This document shows positions 7,804 to 15,091 of a stretch of DNA of 27,795 bases, piece by piece (the stretch's first letter is position 1; each line of letters opens with the position of its first letter). The notes under the pieces are model-generated. The model searched no databases. It saw nothing but the letters and a program-made list of their open reading frames with translations, and was not told the origin of the DNA. Both the position numbers and the translations under genes were made by a program. This DNA is from UBA1738 sp045580145 (GTDB taxonomy: Bacteria; Bacillota; Clostridia; UBA1381). Where the stretch lies: NCBI GenBank assembly GCA_045580145.1, contig JAZNNI010000092.1, positions 1 through 27,795 on the forward strand. Direction: 5' to 3'.

Positions 7804-9177
7804 ATGAAAACTTTAATTGACCAACTTGAAGAAAACAACAGAATCCCTATGCATATGCCGGGTCATAAAAGGAATGTACTTTTATCGCCATACCTTGAAA
7901 AGCTATCTGCCAGCCTTGACATAACCGAAATTAATGGCTTTGACGATTTGCATAATCCTGAGGGTATTTTGAAAGAATCAATGGAAAAAGCTGCTAAAAT
8001 GCGAGGCGTAAAAAAAGCATTTTATCTTATAAACGGTGCGACAGGTGGGATTTTAGCGGCTATTTCTGCTGTGCTTAAGAGCGGTGACAGTGTTATATGC
8101 GCACGAAATTGTCACAAATCGGTTTATAATGCTTTAGAGCTTTGCGGCGCTATACCTGTATTCGTAAATCCTCCGATTGACGAAAGAACAGGGATTTGCG
8201 GCTCAATTAGTCCTTGTGACGTTGAAGAAAAATTAAAGGAAAACCCGAAGCTTGTCATTCTAACAAGTCCTACCTATGAGGGTGTTGTTAGTGATGTTAA
8301 AAAAATATGTGATATTGCGCACAAAAGGGGCATCCCTGTTTTGGTGGATGCGGCGCACGGAGCACATTTTGGGTTTGGTTGTGGATTTCCAAACTCTGCA
8401 TCAAGCTGTGGTGCAGATATTGTAGTCGAAAGCCTGCACAAAACCTTGCCAAGCCTCACACAAACTGCGATTTGTTATGTTTCAGGTGATTTGGTTTGTG
8501 AAGATGAGTTGGCTGAAAAGCTGTCAATTTTCCAAACCAGCAGTCCGTCATACGTATTAATGGCATCTATTGATGGGTGCATAAATCTGCTTAAAGAAAA
8601 AGGTGATGAGCTTTTTAAGAATTGGGAATGTAATCTCAATGAATTTTATAAAAAGGCAAAAAAATTAAAGAATGTCCGCATTTTAGAAAATGAAGAAAGA
8701 TTTTTTGATTTGGATAAAAGCAAAATTGTGATGCTTACGGAGGATGGGAAGAAACTGATAAAGCTTCTAAGAGATGCAGGCGTTGAGTGTGAAATGGCGA
8801 TGCCGGGATATGTGGTCGCGATGACCGGTATGGGAGATACAAAAGAGAATTTGGACTTATTTTTTGATGCACTCTGCGTCGCTGATAAAATGGTAGAGTG
8901 CAGAGATACAAAAATCCCAAATATCTGCTCGGCAAAAAAAGTGATGCCTGTGGGCGAGGCAAGGTCAGAAGAAACCGAATATGTAGACTGCTTAAAAGGT
9001 ATAGGCAGGATTTCTGCTGAATATGTATGGGCATATCCGCCGGGAGTACCAATAATAATTCCAGGAGAAAAAATTTCTGAAGAAATAGCAGGAGTTTTGA
9101 TAGAATATGAAGAATTCGGCTTTGAATTAAGAGGAAACAAAAAACGAAAAACAGGTAAAATACTTGTCATAAAATAG
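7804..9177 (+). CDS. Orn/Lys/Arg decarboxylase family PLP enzyme
   Basis: A 457-residue fold-type I PLP enzyme of the short Firmicutes clade (Bacillus SpeA/YaaO type). The N terminus MHMPGHKRN and EINGFDDLHNPEGIL are signatures. GATGGILAAI (78-87) binds the cofactor phosphate, H104 stacks on the pyridine ring, D182 in VDAAHGAHFGFG contacts the ring nitrogen, and K213 in ESLHKTLPSLTQ forms the Schiff base. The C-terminal domain contains WAYPPGVPIIIPGE. The product would be cadaverine, agmatine or putrescine, but the substrate cannot be assigned from sequence alone. There is no obvious terminator; a strong promoter for the SCIFF gene starts 10 bp after the stop. Confidence 0.88.
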   Translation: MKTLIDQLEENNRIPMHMPGHKRNVLLSPYLEKLSASLDITEINGFDDLHNPEGILKESMEKAAKMRGVKKAFYLINGATGGILAAISAVLKSGDSVICARNCHKSVYNALELCGAIPVFVNPPIDERTGICGSISPCDVEEKLKENPKLVILTSPTYEGVVSDVKKICDIAHKRGIPVLVDAAHGAHFGFGCGFPNSASSCGADIVVESLHKTLPSLTQTAICYVSGDLVCEDELAEKLSIFQTSSPSYVLMASIDGCINLLKEKGDELFKNWECNLNEFYKKAKKLKNVRILENEERFFDLDKSKIVMLTEDGKKLIKLLRDAGVECEMAMPGYVVAMTGMGDTKENLDLFFDALCVADKMVECRDTKIPNICSAKKVMPVGEARSEETEYVDCLKGIGRISAEYVWAYPPGVPIIIPGEKISEEIAGVLIEYEEFGFELRGNKKRKTGKILVIK

Positions 9178-9187
9178 CCCATTTGAC

Positions 9188-9216
9188 TTGACAACAGGAA
9201 AAAAACACTATATAAT
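9188..9216 (+). promoter_or_regulatory. Consensus sigma-A promoter of the SCIFF operon
   Basis: TTGACA (9188-9193) and TATAAT (9211-9216) are separated by exactly 17 bp, a perfect consensus. This predicts very strong expression of the peptide precursor, with a start near 9223 and a leader of about 30 nt containing AAGGAG (9238-9243). Confidence 0.9.
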
Positions 9217-9251
9217 ATATTTATTGTAGAATATTAGAAGGAGAATTTGGT

Positions 9252-9515
9252 ATGAGCAGAATTAATACTCTTAATACAAGAAATTTAACAAACTGTGAGG
9301 GTGGATGCGGCGAATGTCAGACATCATGCCAATCAGCTTGTAAAACATCTTGTGGTGTTGCAAATCAGCCGTGTGAGGCTACTTCAAGAATTGTTACACT
9401 AAATACAAGAAACTTAACAAACTGTGAGGGTGGATGTGGCGAATGTCAGACATCATGCCAGTCAGCTTGTAAAACATCTTGCGGTGTTGCAAATCAGCCG
9501 TGTGAAAACAAATAA
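9252..9515 (+). CDS. scfA: Tandem (double-unit) SCIFF ranthipeptide precursor
   Basis: An 87-residue precursor of the SCIFF family (six cysteines in about 45 residues), modified by a dedicated radical SAM enzyme. Normal SCIFF peptides have about 45 residues; here the whole peptide occurs twice. Unit 1 is residues 2-44 and unit 2 is residues 45-87, each 43 long. They differ only at N5/V48, A43/N86 and T44/K87. Each unit has a TLNTRNLTN leader segment and then Cys at offsets matching C15, C19, C22, C26, C30, C34 and C41 (unit 2: C58, C62, C65, C69, C73, C77, C84), i.e. the six family cysteines plus one extra. The usual SCTVANQ segment reads SCGVANQ in both units. The ATG at 9252 follows AAGGAG by 8 nt. 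The maturase gene follows. Confidence 0.95.
   Translation: MSRINTLNTRNLTNCEGGCGECQTSCQSACKTSCGVANQPCEATSRIVTLNTRNLTNCEGGCGECQTSCQSACKTSCGVANQPCENK
9255..9512 (+). repeat. Two tandem 129-bp units inside the SCIFF gene
   Basis: Unit 1 is 9255-9383 and unit 2 is 9384-9512, both in frame. By eye they differ at 17 of 129 bases. Seven of the changed codons are synonymous (for example TGC/TGT, CAA/CAG, GAG/GAA), and one Ser is encoded by AGC in one unit and TCA in the other. Because silent changes have accumulated while the protein stays almost identical, the duplication is neither brand new nor an assembly artefact. Confidence 0.95.
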
Positions 9516-9526
9516 AATTTTAAGGC

Positions 9527-9560
9527 TTGCCGGCTGAATTGTCAGTCGGCAAATTTATTT
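9527..9560 (+). terminator. Hairpin between the SCIFF precursor and maturase genes
   Basis: An 11-bp stem, TTGCCGGCTGA (9527-9537) with TCAGTCGGCAA (9542-9552) and one G-U pair, closes a 4-nt loop and is followed by ATTTATTTT. The tail is an imperfect U tract, so this is best read as a leaky terminator or mRNA-stabilising hairpin giving more precursor than enzyme. Confidence 0.7.
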
Positions 9561-9575
9561 TAAGAAGGAAAAGAT

Positions 9576-10943
9576 ATGATACATCAATATAAACAAAACG
9601 GATATAACATAGTGATTGACGTGTGTAGCGGCTCTGTTCACGCGGTTGACGAGGTTGCGTATGACATAATTGCTATGTTTGAAAAGGAAGAAAAGGCGGA
9701 AATTGTAAGGAAAATCACCGAGAAATATGAAAATATTTCAGAGGAAGATGTGCTTTCGTGTATTGCCGATGTGGAGGCTTTAAAGGAAAATGGACAACTT
9801 TTTGCCGAAGATATTTATGAAGACAAGGCAGATATTTTAAAGAACAAGAATAATGTTATAAAAGCACTTTGCCTGCACGTCGCACATACCTGCAACCTTA
9901 ATTGTTCTTACTGCTTTGCAAGTCAGGGAAAATATCAGGGTGACAAAGCGCTTATGAGCTTTGAAGTTGGAAAGCAGGCACTGGATTTTCTCATCGCAAA
10001 TTCAGGCACAAGAAGAAATCTTGAGGTTGACTTTTTTGGCGGCGAACCGCTTATGAATTGGGATGTTGTGAAGCAGCTTGTTGCCTATGCCAGGAGCATT
10101 GAAAAAGAACACGGAAAAAACTTTAGATTTACGCTTACTACGAATGGTGTACTTTTAGATGATGAAGTGACGGAATTTTGTAATAAGGAAATGAGTAATG
10201 TTGTTTTGAGTCTTGACGGAAGACCTGAGGTACACGACAGACTCAGAAAGGACTATCAGGGCAGAGGCAGTTACAACGTTATTGTTCCAAAGTTTCAGGA
10301 GTTTGTAAAAAAGCGTGGAGATTTGAGCTATTATGTGCGCGGTACATATACGCATAATAATGTGGATTTTACAAACGATATTTTCCATACTGCAGACCTT
10401 GGATTTACCGAGCTTAGTATGGAGCCGGTTGTGTGCGCACCGACTGACCCTTATGCGCTTACAAAAGAGGATTTACCGAAATTGTTTGAGCAGTATGAAA
10501 TACTTGCAAATGAGATGATAAAAAGGGATAAAGAGGGAAGAGGTTTTACCTTCTACCACTATATGATTGACCTTGAAAACGGACCTTGTATCTATAAGAG
10601 AATTTCGGGCTGTGGCTCAGGTACAGAGTATCTGGCAGTAACGCCTTGGGGAGAGCTTTTTCCGTGTCATCAGTTTGTGGGTGATGAAAAGTATAGTATG
10701 GGTAATGTCTGGGACGGCGTGACTAATACAAAAATGCAGGATAAATTTAGAAAATGCAATGTATATTCGCGTCCTGAGTGCAAGGACTGCTGGGCAAAGC
10801 TTTACTGCTCGGGCGGATGTGCCGCAAATGCGTATCACGCAACAGGAGACATAAATGGCATATACGAATACGGATGTGAGCTTTTCAAAAAACGTATGGA
10901 ATGTGCAATTATGATTCAGGTAGATAAGGCACTTGGAAGATAG
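9576..10943 (+). CDS. scfB: SCIFF maturase, radical SAM/SPASM thioether-forming enzyme
   Basis: A 455-residue radical SAM enzyme that installs thioether crosslinks in the SCIFF peptide. An N-terminal RiPP-recognition-like region (about 1-90, starting MIHQYKQNGYNIVID) precedes the SAM-binding cluster C106-N-L-N-C110-S-Y-C113 and the GGEP motif at 155-158. The C-terminal SPASM domain has the expected auxiliary cluster cysteines C346, C364, C394, C402, C405, C411, C415 and C434 (for example YCSGGCAANAY). Length and motif order match family maturases such as CteB. It lies 60 bp after the precursor, with AAGGA before the ATG. No protease or exporter gene is adjacent. Confidence 0.96.
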   Translation: MIHQYKQNGYNIVIDVCSGSVHAVDEVAYDIIAMFEKEEKAEIVRKITEKYENISEEDVLSCIADVEALKENGQLFAEDIYEDKADILKNKNNVIKALCLHVAHTCNLNCSYCFASQGKYQGDKALMSFEVGKQALDFLIANSGTRRNLEVDFFGGEPLMNWDVVKQLVAYARSIEKEHGKNFRFTLTTNGVLLDDEVTEFCNKEMSNVVLSLDGRPEVHDRLRKDYQGRGSYNVIVPKFQEFVKKRGDLSYYVRGTYTHNNVDFTNDIFHTADLGFTELSMEPVVCAPTDPYALTKEDLPKLFEQYEILANEMIKRDKEGRGFTFYHYMIDLENGPCIYKRISGCGSGTEYLAVTPWGELFPCHQFVGDEKYSMGNVWDGVTNTKMQDKFRKCNVYSRPECKDCWAKLYCSGGCAANAYHATGDINGIYEYGCELFKKRMECAIMIQVDKALGR

Positions 10944-10972
10944 GAAAAGCAATTTGAAATCTTGAAATAATC

Positions 10973-11001
10973 TTGACAGAAAATTAGAATAATGCTAGAA
11001 T
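10973..11001 (+). promoter_or_regulatory. Promoter of the cobalamin-riboswitch transcript
   Basis: TTGACA (10973-10978) and TAGAAT (10996-11001) are 17 bp apart, with TGC before the -10 (extended -10). Transcription should start near 11008, just upstream of the aptamer. Confidence 0.85.
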
Positions 11002-11011
11002 GAGAGCATTC

Positions 11012-11215
11012 ACACAGTGTGTCGTCTGCGGTGCAAAGGCAAGTAGTCAGCCGCAGTCGGTGAAAAGGGAAACAGGTGAGAACCCTGTACGGTAGAATGT
11101 CGCTGTATGCAGACTTGGGATATTTTCGTCGGTGAAAACCGGTCATTGGGAAACTGAGAAGGCAGAAAATATGTCGATTTGGGTCTGCGAGTCAGAAGAC
11201 CTGCACTGATATCTT
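11012..11215 (+). promoter_or_regulatory. Cobalamin riboswitch aptamer
   Basis: The conserved blocks of the B12 aptamer appear in order. GGGAAACAGGTGAGAACCC (11068-11085 region) corresponds to the GGGAA/GGTG core. AATGTCGCTGTA follows. CATTGGGAAACTGAGAAGGC (about 11144-11163) matches the canonical CACTGGGAAACTGGGAAGGC stretch. The B12 box GAGTCAGAAGACCTGC ends at 11204. AdoCbl-type class is likely but not proven. It should repress the downstream operon when cobalamin is plentiful, through the terminator at 11301-11334. Confidence 0.95.
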
Positions 11216-11300
11216 TCCGCACTCTGTCCTTTGACAGAAGGAAGGATAGTTTTGTTTGCGTGCAAACGCAAAGCAATTTGTGAAATACACAGGAAACACA

Positions 11301-11334
11301 GCTGTGGCAATTTTTATGTTGCCGCGGCTTTTTT
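11301..11334 (+). terminator. Riboswitch expression-platform terminator
   Basis: GCTGTGGCAA (11301-11310) pairs with TTGCCGCGGC (11319-11328) in 10 bp including two G-U pairs, followed by TTTTTT (11329-11334). It lies about 85 nt beyond the B12 box and 80 nt before the start codon. CACAG at 11288-11292 can pair with CTGTG (11302-11306) and would disrupt the stem, a possible antiterminator. Control is therefore probably by transcription attenuation. Confidence 0.85.
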
Positions 11335-11415
11335 CTTTGCCCGGCATTTGGGAGGTGACAGAAAATATATTAATAATATCAAACACGGCAGAGAAATAAA
11401 AAGGAGAGATTAAGA

Positions 11416-14355
11416 ATGAGAAGAAAAAATGTAATGTCACTATTGCTTGCGATGTTGATGATTTTATCATCGTTTGTGCAGGTAACGTTTGCGGAGACTA
11501 CGCCTAGCCTTGAGAACACAGGCGATTGGATAAGTTTTCGTGGAAATCCTGAAAATATGGGAATAACAACAGCCGAAACCCCGATAAATACACAGGATTT
11601 ACAGATTAAATGGACGCAAGCTGTAAGAAAAGAAGGAATGTGGCCGGGGTTTTATGATACATCAGTTCCGCCTGTTATAGTTGGCGACAAGCTCTATACT
11701 GCTCTTGATAACAAGGTGGTAGTTTTGTCACGGGAAAGCGGTGAAATACTTTGTGAAAGCAACGAGCTTGCGGGAAGTGTTGGCTATTCCTATATGCCGA
11801 TAGGATACGGCGAGGACATGATTTTTGTGCAGATTGGAAATGGAAGAATTCAGGCACTTTCTGCTGACACTTTAGAAAGCCTTTGGATTAGTGAAGAAAC
11901 AAGTGTCGGTGGACAGACATTGTCGCCGATAACATATAAGGACGGCAAAATTTATACAGGCTCGTGGACAAGCGAGGTTGGTGACGGCGAGTATTTTTGT
12001 ATTTCAGCTGCAGATGAAAATACTGAAGCTACTGATGAAGTAAAGGAACGTGAATGGTCAGTTTTGCATACAGGCGGATTTTACTGGTCGGGTGCGTATG
12101 TGACGGACAATTATGCCGTGTTTGGCGGTGATGACGGAGCGGGTGCAAATGCGCAGTCAGATTCCGCAATTTTATATAGTGTAAATCCCGAAACGGGAGT
12201 AGAGCTTGACAAAATAGAAAATCTGTATGGGGACATACGCTCGGCTATTGCGTATGATACAGAAACGGACAGAATATATTTTACCACTAAAGGCGGAATG
12301 CTTTATCAGGTAAAGATAAATGATGACGGCACTTTTGACGATACTACACTTAAAAGTGCAGAGTTAGGCGGAGCGACTACTGTAACTCCGATTGTGTGTG
12401 ATGGTATTGTATACACAGGTATTCAAACAGGTGGAAATTTACCTGAGGATATAAAGATAGACGGACCTTGCTATGTGATGGTAAATGCAGAAAATATGCA
12501 AGCTGTTGCGGCAACTTCTGTTCCGGCATACGCACAGGCATCAGGACTTTTATCTACCGCATATAAGGAAGAAGGCGGTAAAGTCTATATTTACACAACC
12601 TATAATAATGTTCCCGGGGGAATATACGTTATTGAGGCAGAAAAAAATATTGATGAAAGCGGAGCTGTGAGTGTTACGGCTACCGGAAATGACCTTTATA
12701 TCCCTAGTGATGAGATGCAGAATTATTGCCTTAGCAGTTTAATATGCGATGATGAGGGAACGATATATTATAAGATTGATTCGGGATACATTGTGGCATT
12801 GAGAAAAGAAGAAAGCGGAAAAGCTATAACTGAATTTAAAATCGGGGATACTGCCGCTACTATTGATGAAGTAAATAAAACAATTTCAATAGTACTTCCG
12901 GCGGGGACAAATACTTCAGCGCTTGTCCCGGAAATAACCATTAGTAAAAATGCATCTATTTCGCCTGCAAGTGGTACGCAGATTGATTTGACATCGCCTT
13001 TTGTATATACTGTAACAGCAGAAAACGGAGAAACAAAAGAATATACTGTCACTGCAACTGTAAGAGAAGCAGGCGGTGGAGGTGCCTCTGTAGTAAGACC
13101 TAAGAACATCACCGTTTGCATTACTGTTGAAAAATCCACACTTGGAGGAGGCTTTATTGTGAAGCCTGTGCTTGTGGACACAACGACACAAAAAACTGCT
13201 GCAGACCTTTTGTGTCAGGTGCTTGACGAAAAGGGCATTGATTATAATGCAAGCAATGAACTCGGATTTTATTTAAGCGGCATTGAAGATAAAAACACTG
13301 AGGTTAATATTCCTGAATATATAAAGGAGTATCTTGGAGGAATAAATGAAAGAAAAGATAGCGAAATGCTGTCAGAATTTGATTATTCCGATTCAAGCGG
13401 ATGGATGTATATGGTAGACGGGAAGATACCATCAAAAAGTGCGTCTTCATATAAACTTAAAGACGGCGATGTCATAAGGTGGCAATTTTCGCTTTGCGGA
13501 ATGGGGAAAGACCTTACAGGAGGAGCGGCAGGGCTTTTCAAAACTGCCGATAAGGATGAACTCCTTTTTGAAATAGCAGAGCTTAGTTCATTGAGTGATT
13601 TTGATGATATTTTAGAAGTAGGCAGGAACAGGGCAAAATATAATAATGCGATAGCTGTTGCCTCAAAAATAGACAGTACAAGTGAAGAGGTCAGCGAAGC
13701 ACTTTATGAACTTAAAAATCTTGATGATGCTGAGGACGAAATAGAAATTGAGGAGGATAAAGAGCCTGTAGAAGAAAAACCACAGGAAGAAATTAAAACT
13801 GAGGAGGAAATAGAATTTTCTGACACAAAAAATCATTGGGCAGAGGAATATATATATTCTCTTGCAAATAGAGGCATTATAAGCGGAAAAGGAAACGATA
13901 ATTTTGCACCTGATGACAGTATTACAAGGGCTGAATTTTTGGCAATAATTTATCGCATGAGTGAAAAGGAAGTAGCAGCAGAACAAATATTTGAAGATGT
14001 GAAAGAAACTGATTGGTTTGCGAGTGCTGTGACGTGGGCAGTAAAAAATGGTATAACAAGCGGAGTTGGAGAAAACAGCTTTGCACCAAATGAGAAAATA
14101 ACACGTGAACAGATAGCAGTCTTGATTAACAAATACATTGAATATGCAAAGCTTCAAATTGAAGAAATCACTGATGCGGAAGAATTTTCAGATAGCGATG
14201 AAGTATCGGAATGGGCAGAGGAAGGAGTTATGGCAATAAAGAAATTCGGTATTATAAGCGGAAGAGGAGATAATTTGTTTGCGCCGAAGGATAACGCAAC
14301 AAGGGCAGAAGCGGTGAGGATGCTATATGTGCTGCTCACTTTAGTCGAGAGGTAA
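11416..14355 (+). CDS. SLH-anchored surface protein with beta-propeller and DUF4430 (candidate cobalamin-binding protein)
   Basis: 979 residues, secreted by a Sec signal peptide (1-26, cleavage after TFA). Domains in order: a PQQ-like beta-propeller (about 30-470, opening with a W-x-x-FRGNPENMG motif), a DUF5018/Ig-like domain (472-548, ending NGETKEYTVTATV), a Gly-rich hinge (near 556), DUF4430 (563-695, with SGWMYMVDGKIP at 661-672 and LKDGDVIRWQF at 681-691), a small helical segment, an acidic Glu/Lys linker (about 770-800), and three SLH repeats (803-850, 859-905, 924-972; motifs ITRAEF, ITREQI, ATRAEA) that bind the cell-wall polymer. DUF4430 is related to the C-terminal domain of transcobalamin/intrinsic factor. 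With the B12 riboswitch directly upstream, a cobalamin-binding role is a reasonable inference; no ligand-binding residue can be proven from sequence. AAGGAGAG precedes the ATG. Confidence 0.88.
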   Translation: MRRKNVMSLLLAMLMILSSFVQVTFAETTPSLENTGDWISFRGNPENMGITTAETPINTQDLQIKWTQAVRKEGMWPGFYDTSVPPVIVGDKLYTALDNKVVVLSRESGEILCESNELAGSVGYSYMPIGYGEDMIFVQIGNGRIQALSADTLESLWISEETSVGGQTLSPITYKDGKIYTGSWTSEVGDGEYFCISAADENTEATDEVKEREWSVLHTGGFYWSGAYVTDNYAVFGGDDGAGANAQSDSAILYSVNPETGVELDKIENLYGDIRSAIAYDTETDRIYFTTKGGMLYQVKINDDGTFDDTTLKSAELGGATTVTPIVCDGIVYTGIQTGGNLPEDIKIDGPCYVMVNAENMQAVAATSVPAYAQASGLLSTAYKEEGGKVYIYTTYNNVPGGIYVIEAEKNIDESGAVSVTATGNDLYIPSDEMQNYCLSSLICDDEGTIYYKIDSGYIVALRKEESGKAITEFKIGDTAATIDEVNKTISIVLPAGTNTSALVPEITISKNASISPASGTQIDLTSPFVYTVTAENGETKEYTVTATVREAGGGGASVVRPKNITVCITVEKSTLGGGFIVKPVLVDTTTQKTAADLLCQVLDEKGIDYNASNELGFYLSGIEDKNTEVNIPEYIKEYLGGINERKDSEMLSEFDYSDSSGWMYMVDGKIPSKSASSYKLKDGDVIRWQFSLCGMGKDLTGGAAGLFKTADKDELLFEIAELSSLSDFDDILEVGRNRAKYNNAIAVASKIDSTSEEVSEALYELKNLDDAEDEIEIEEDKEPVEEKPQEEIKTEEEIEFSDTKNHWAEEYIYSLANRGIISGKGNDNFAPDDSITRAEFLAIIYRMSEKEVAAEQIFEDVKETDWFASAVTWAVKNGITSGVGENSFAPNEKITREQIAVLINKYIEYAKLQIEEITDAEEFSDSDEVSEWAEEGVMAIKKFGIISGRGDNLFAPKDNATRAEAVRMLYVLLTLVER

Positions 14356-14359
14356 AGAT

Positions 14360-15043
14360 ATGATTTGTCTTAAAAGATATATAGTAGCTTTTGTCGCGGT
14401 TTCGGTTTTGGTGATTGGAACAGGTTGCAGAAAACTGGAAGTCAATGAAGCTGAAACTGAGTCGCTACAGGAGGTTTCTGTTGAAACAATAAAAACGGAA
14501 GAGCCTGAAGAAAAGCCCGATTTGACTGAAAGTAAAGAGGAAAGCGAAATTCCTATAAAAAAAGTGCCTGTAGAGGTGAAAGGTGAAGAAGAGAAAGGTC
14601 AAAAAGACGATACAGAGAACCAAAAAGCTAAGGATAATGACGAAAAGTCTTTGGAAGATAACTCTGTTTGCACTATGGTTGTAAGCTGTAAGCAGATACT
14701 TGAAAATATGGATGCACTTACACCTGAAAAGAAAGGACTTGTACCGGAAGATGGGATTATTTTTTCGGCGGGCAAAATAGTGTTTGAAGAGGGCGAGAGC
14801 ATTTTTGATGTCTTAAAGCGTGAGATGAAAAACAATAACATACATCTGGAATTTTCCATAACAACGGGATTTAATACGGCGTATGTTGAGGGGATTAACA
14901 ATCTTTATGAGTTTGACTGCGGGGATATGTCGGGCTGGACTTATAAAGTAAATGGTGAAATACCCGGAGTTGGCTCTTCACAATATATGCTTAAAAATGG
15001 CGATAGTGTTGAGTGGATTTATTACTGTGGAAGTGATAGATGA
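14360..15043 (+). CDS. DUF4430 lipoprotein, partner of the SLH protein
   Basis: A 227-residue predicted lipoprotein. A hydrophobic signal ends in VIGTGC, with Cys23 as the lipidation site; the lipobox is slightly atypical, with Gly at -3. A highly charged Glu/Lys-rich, probably disordered spacer (about 24-100) follows, then a DUF4430 domain (103-223) with GESIFDVLKREM, AYVEGINNLYEFDCG, SGWTYKVNGEIPG (191-203) and LKNGDSVEWIYY. It starts 4 bp after the stop of the SLH protein gene, with GAGAGG overlapping that stop, so it belongs to the same B12-riboswitch operon. It would sit at the membrane below the wall-anchored protein, where it could hand over a shared ligand. The domain call is firm; cobalamin as ligand is inferred. 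Confidence 0.88.
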   Translation: MICLKRYIVAFVAVSVLVIGTGCRKLEVNEAETESLQEVSVETIKTEEPEEKPDLTESKEESEIPIKKVPVEVKGEEEKGQKDDTENQKAKDNDEKSLEDNSVCTMVVSCKQILENMDALTPEKKGLVPEDGIIFSAGKIVFEEGESIFDVLKREMKNNNIHLEFSITTGFNTAYVEGINNLYEFDCGDMSGWTYKVNGEIPGVGSSQYMLKNGDSVEWIYYCGSDR

Positions 15044-15051
15044 GAGATGTT

Positions 15052-15085
15052 AAAAGGCTGAACGATTAATTTCGTTCAGCCTTTT
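15052..15085. terminator. Bidirectional terminator between convergent operons
   Basis: A perfect 14-bp stem, AAAAGGCTGAACGA with TCGTTCAGCCTTTT, and a 6-nt loop. Its A/T ends serve as U tracts on both strands, ending the DUF4430 operon (+) and pheST (-). Confidence 0.95.
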
Positions 15086-15091
15086 CGCTTC

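Noticed and set aside
8646..9194. 182-codon minus-strand ORF opposite the decarboxylase gene
   Set aside because: Low-complexity Ser/Phe/Pro product, no ribosome binding site, and the sense gene has intact catalytic motifs.
9255..9512. CRISPR-like or assembly-duplication reading of the direct repeat
   Set aside because: Only two adjacent coding units without spacers, and scattered silent differences argue against assembly error.
11231..11413. 60-codon ORF in the riboswitch leader
   Set aside because: It spans the terminator hairpin and leader RNA, and has no good ribosome binding site.
13663..14157. 164-codon minus-strand ORF opposite the SLH gene
   Set aside because: Phe/Cys/Tyr-rich antisense reading of acidic and SLH codons; no support.
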